Source: an uncultured Clostridia bacterium (GTDB lineage Bacteria > Bacillota > Clostridia > Oscillospirales > Ruminococcaceae). Taken from it: a stretch of DNA of 6,843 bases. Positions 5,400 to 6,843 of this stretch are shown here, piece by piece (within the stretch, counting starts at the first letter, position 1; the number at the start of each line of letters is the position of its first letter). Made by a program: the position numbers and the translations under genes. A model generated the notes under the pieces. That model saw nothing but the letters and a program-made list of their open reading frames with translations. It made no database searches and was not told where the DNA came from. Location: assembly GCA_947584825.1 (NCBI GenBank), contig CANPWR010000071.1, positions 1 to 6,843 of the forward strand, in the 5' to 3' direction.

Positions 5400-6843
5400 A
5401 TGCAAAAAAATCAAATTGTAATTAAGGGTGCAAGAGAACATAATCTTAAAAATATCGACGTTACTCTGCCCAGAGATAAGCTGATTGTTATGACGGGGCT
5501 TTCCGGTTCGGGCAAGTCGTCACTTGCTTTTGATACCATTTTTGCCGACGGTCAGAGACGGTATATGGAGTCGCTTTCGTCATATGCAAGGCAGTTTTTG
5601 GGTCAGATGGAAAAGCCGGATGTGGATTCTATCACAGGGCTTTCGCCTGCCATATCTATTGACCAGAAAACTACTTCAAAAAATCCTCGTTCAACTGTCG
5701 GTACTGTAACCGAAGTTTACGACTATCTGCGTCTTTTGTATGCAAGAATAGGAATTCCTCACTGTCCTGTCTGCGGGAAAGAAATAAGACAGCAGACTGT
5801 TGACCAAATAGTTGATAAAATTCTTGAGCTTGATGAGGGTACTAAAATTCAGCTTCTTGCTCCAATTGTCAGAGGCAGAAAGGGTGAGCACGTCAAGGAA
5901 CTGGAAAGTGCAAAGAAGTCGGGATATGTAAGGGTAAGAATTGACGGAATAACTTATGACCTCTCTGAAAAAATAAGTATTGAAAAAAATAAAAAGCATA
6001 CTATTGAAATCGTTGTCGACAGGCTTGTTGTAAAGCCGTCTATAAAGTCAAGACTGACTGACAGTATCGAAACAGTATCGCAGCTTACCGGCGGTATAGT
6101 TACCGTTGACGTTATCGACGGCGATGAAATGATGTTCTCTCAGAATTACTCTTGCCCTGAGCATAATATTTCTATTGAAGAACTCACTCCGAGAATGTTT
6201 TCCTTTAACAATCCGTTCGGTGCTTGCGAGCATTGCACAGGACTGGGTGTATTTCAGAAAATTGACCCTGAGTTGATTATCCCTAACAAGGATCTGTCAA
6301 TTATGCAGGGCGCTATAAAGGCTAGTGGTTGGAACTCTCTAGATGAGTCGTCATTTGCTATGACGACATTTCGTGCTATATCTAAGAAATACGGTATTCC
6401 GCTTGATGTCCCTGTTAAGGAGCTTGACAAAGATGCAATAGATATATTCCTGTATGGTACTATGGGACAGGTGCTTGAATATGAGAGAATTTCCAAAACA
6501 GGCTGGAGCGGAAAGTACAGCGGTGAGTTCGAGGGAATTATAAACAACCTCGAGCGCAGATATAAAGAAAGCACAAGCGATTATTCAAAGCACGACATCG
6601 AGGCTTGTATGAGCGACGAGGAATGTCCTGTGTGTCACGGCAAAAGGCTTAAAAAGGAAAGTCTGAGCGTGACGATAGGCGGAATAAATATAAGCGAGCT
6701 TACGCATATGTCGGTAACAAAGGCATTGGATTTCTTTAAAAATTTAAGGCTTACCGAGCGTGAAGAGCTTATCGGCGGACGAATTATTAAAGAGATAAAC
6801 GAGCGTTTGGGATTTTTGCAAAGCGTAGGTCTTGAGTATCTTA
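5400..6843 (+). CDS. uvrA: UvrA, excinuclease ABC subunit A (3' truncated by window)
   Basis: The window holds 481 codons, about the first half of a family normally near 940 residues. UvrA is the ABC-type ATPase dimer that scans DNA and delivers UvrB to lesions. Visible are Walker A GLSGSGKSS (33-41), the following RRYMESLSSYARQFL segment, CPVC (122-125) in the signature-domain region, and the first zinc module. The zinc module reads CPEH (252-255), then MFSFNNPFGACEHC (C276, C279) and GLGV; the second ligand position holds His where Escherichia coli has Cys. The insertion domain follows, with CPVCHGKRL near residue 408, and the frame stays open to the window edge. The ATG at 5400-5402 is preceded by AAAAGGAAG (5381-5389). 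uvrA has the same orientation as uvrB but is separated by 362 bp of repeats, so it may rely on its own promoter or on read-through. Confidence 0.98.
   Translation, partial: MQKNQIVIKGAREHNLKNIDVTLPRDKLIVMTGLSGSGKSSLAFDTIFADGQRRYMESLSSYARQFLGQMEKPDVDSITGLSPAISIDQKTTSKNPRSTVGTVTEVYDYLRLLYARIGIPHCPVCGKEIRQQTVDQIVDKILELDEGTKIQLLAPIVRGRKGEHVKELESAKKSGYVRVRIDGITYDLSEKISIEKNKKHTIEIVVDRLVVKPSIKSRLTDSIETVSQLTGGIVTVDVIDGDEMMFSQNYSCPEHNISIEELTPRMFSFNNPFGACEHCTGLGVFQKIDPELIIPNKDLSIMQGAIKASGWNSLDESSFAMTTFRAISKKYGIPLDVPVKELDKDAIDIFLYGTMGQVLEYERISKTGWSGKYSGEFEGIINNLERRYKESTSDYSKHDIEACMSDEECPVCHGKRLKKESLSVTIGGINISELTHMSVTKALDFFKNLRLTEREELIGGRIIKEINERLGFLQSVGLEYL

Noticed and set aside
6100..6115. A further copy of the AACGGTGACGTT core inside uvrA
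   Set aside because: ACCGTTGACGTTA only partly resembles the core, lacks its hairpin, and is explained by codons for Thr-Val-Asp-Val in UvrA.

Overview
The window is a chromosomal segment that looks like a low- to mid-GC Gram-positive (Clostridia) genome. The RadC, UvrB and UvrA sequences read like those of gut Ruminococcaceae/Oscillospirales-type Firmicutes. That placement comes from recognising protein style only; no search was run. Promoters are plain sigma-A type (TTTACA-17-TATAAT; TTGATT-17-TGG-TATAAT).

Layout. The 3' end of an unrecognised plus-strand gene (1-177) converges on a minus-strand PHP-domain phosphoesterase gene (191-1036), which has its own strong promoter. Upstream of it, also on the minus strand, is an RluA-family pseudouridine synthase gene (1127-2074). 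A 296-bp divergent intergenic region (2075-2370) follows. It holds a perfect-period array of 16 heptamers (CTTGCYT) and a good sigma-A promoter firing right. That promoter drives radC (2371-3054) and uvrB (3070-5037), which are 15 bp apart and clearly co-transcribed. A 362-bp non-coding region (5038-5399) packed with degenerate repeats separates uvrB from uvrA, whose first 481 codons (5400 to the window edge) are present.

How the genes work together. UvrB and UvrA are the damage-recognition and loading parts of nucleotide excision repair. RadC, a JAMM-motif protein of unsettled function, sits ahead of uvrB. The pseudouridine synthase and the PHP enzyme are housekeeping RNA or nucleotide metabolism functions with no clear link to the repair genes.

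The most unusual material is non-coding. The uvrB-uvrA gap contains two gapless ~111-bp direct repeats (about 83% identical by hand count). Each begins with a hairpin core, AACGGTGACGTT (GTGA loop), and ends in AGRRRCA-type heptamers. A third isolated hairpin core lies between them. The first core overlaps the end of uvrB, so the uvrB stop codon lies in the loop of a perfect 9-bp stem. A 19-bp tail that follows heptamers in this gap recurs in opposite orientation upstream of the pseudouridine synthase gene, again next to heptamers. The two intergenic regions therefore carry pieces of the same modular repeat family. I see no mobile-element gene, CRISPR array, defence system, tRNA or rRNA.
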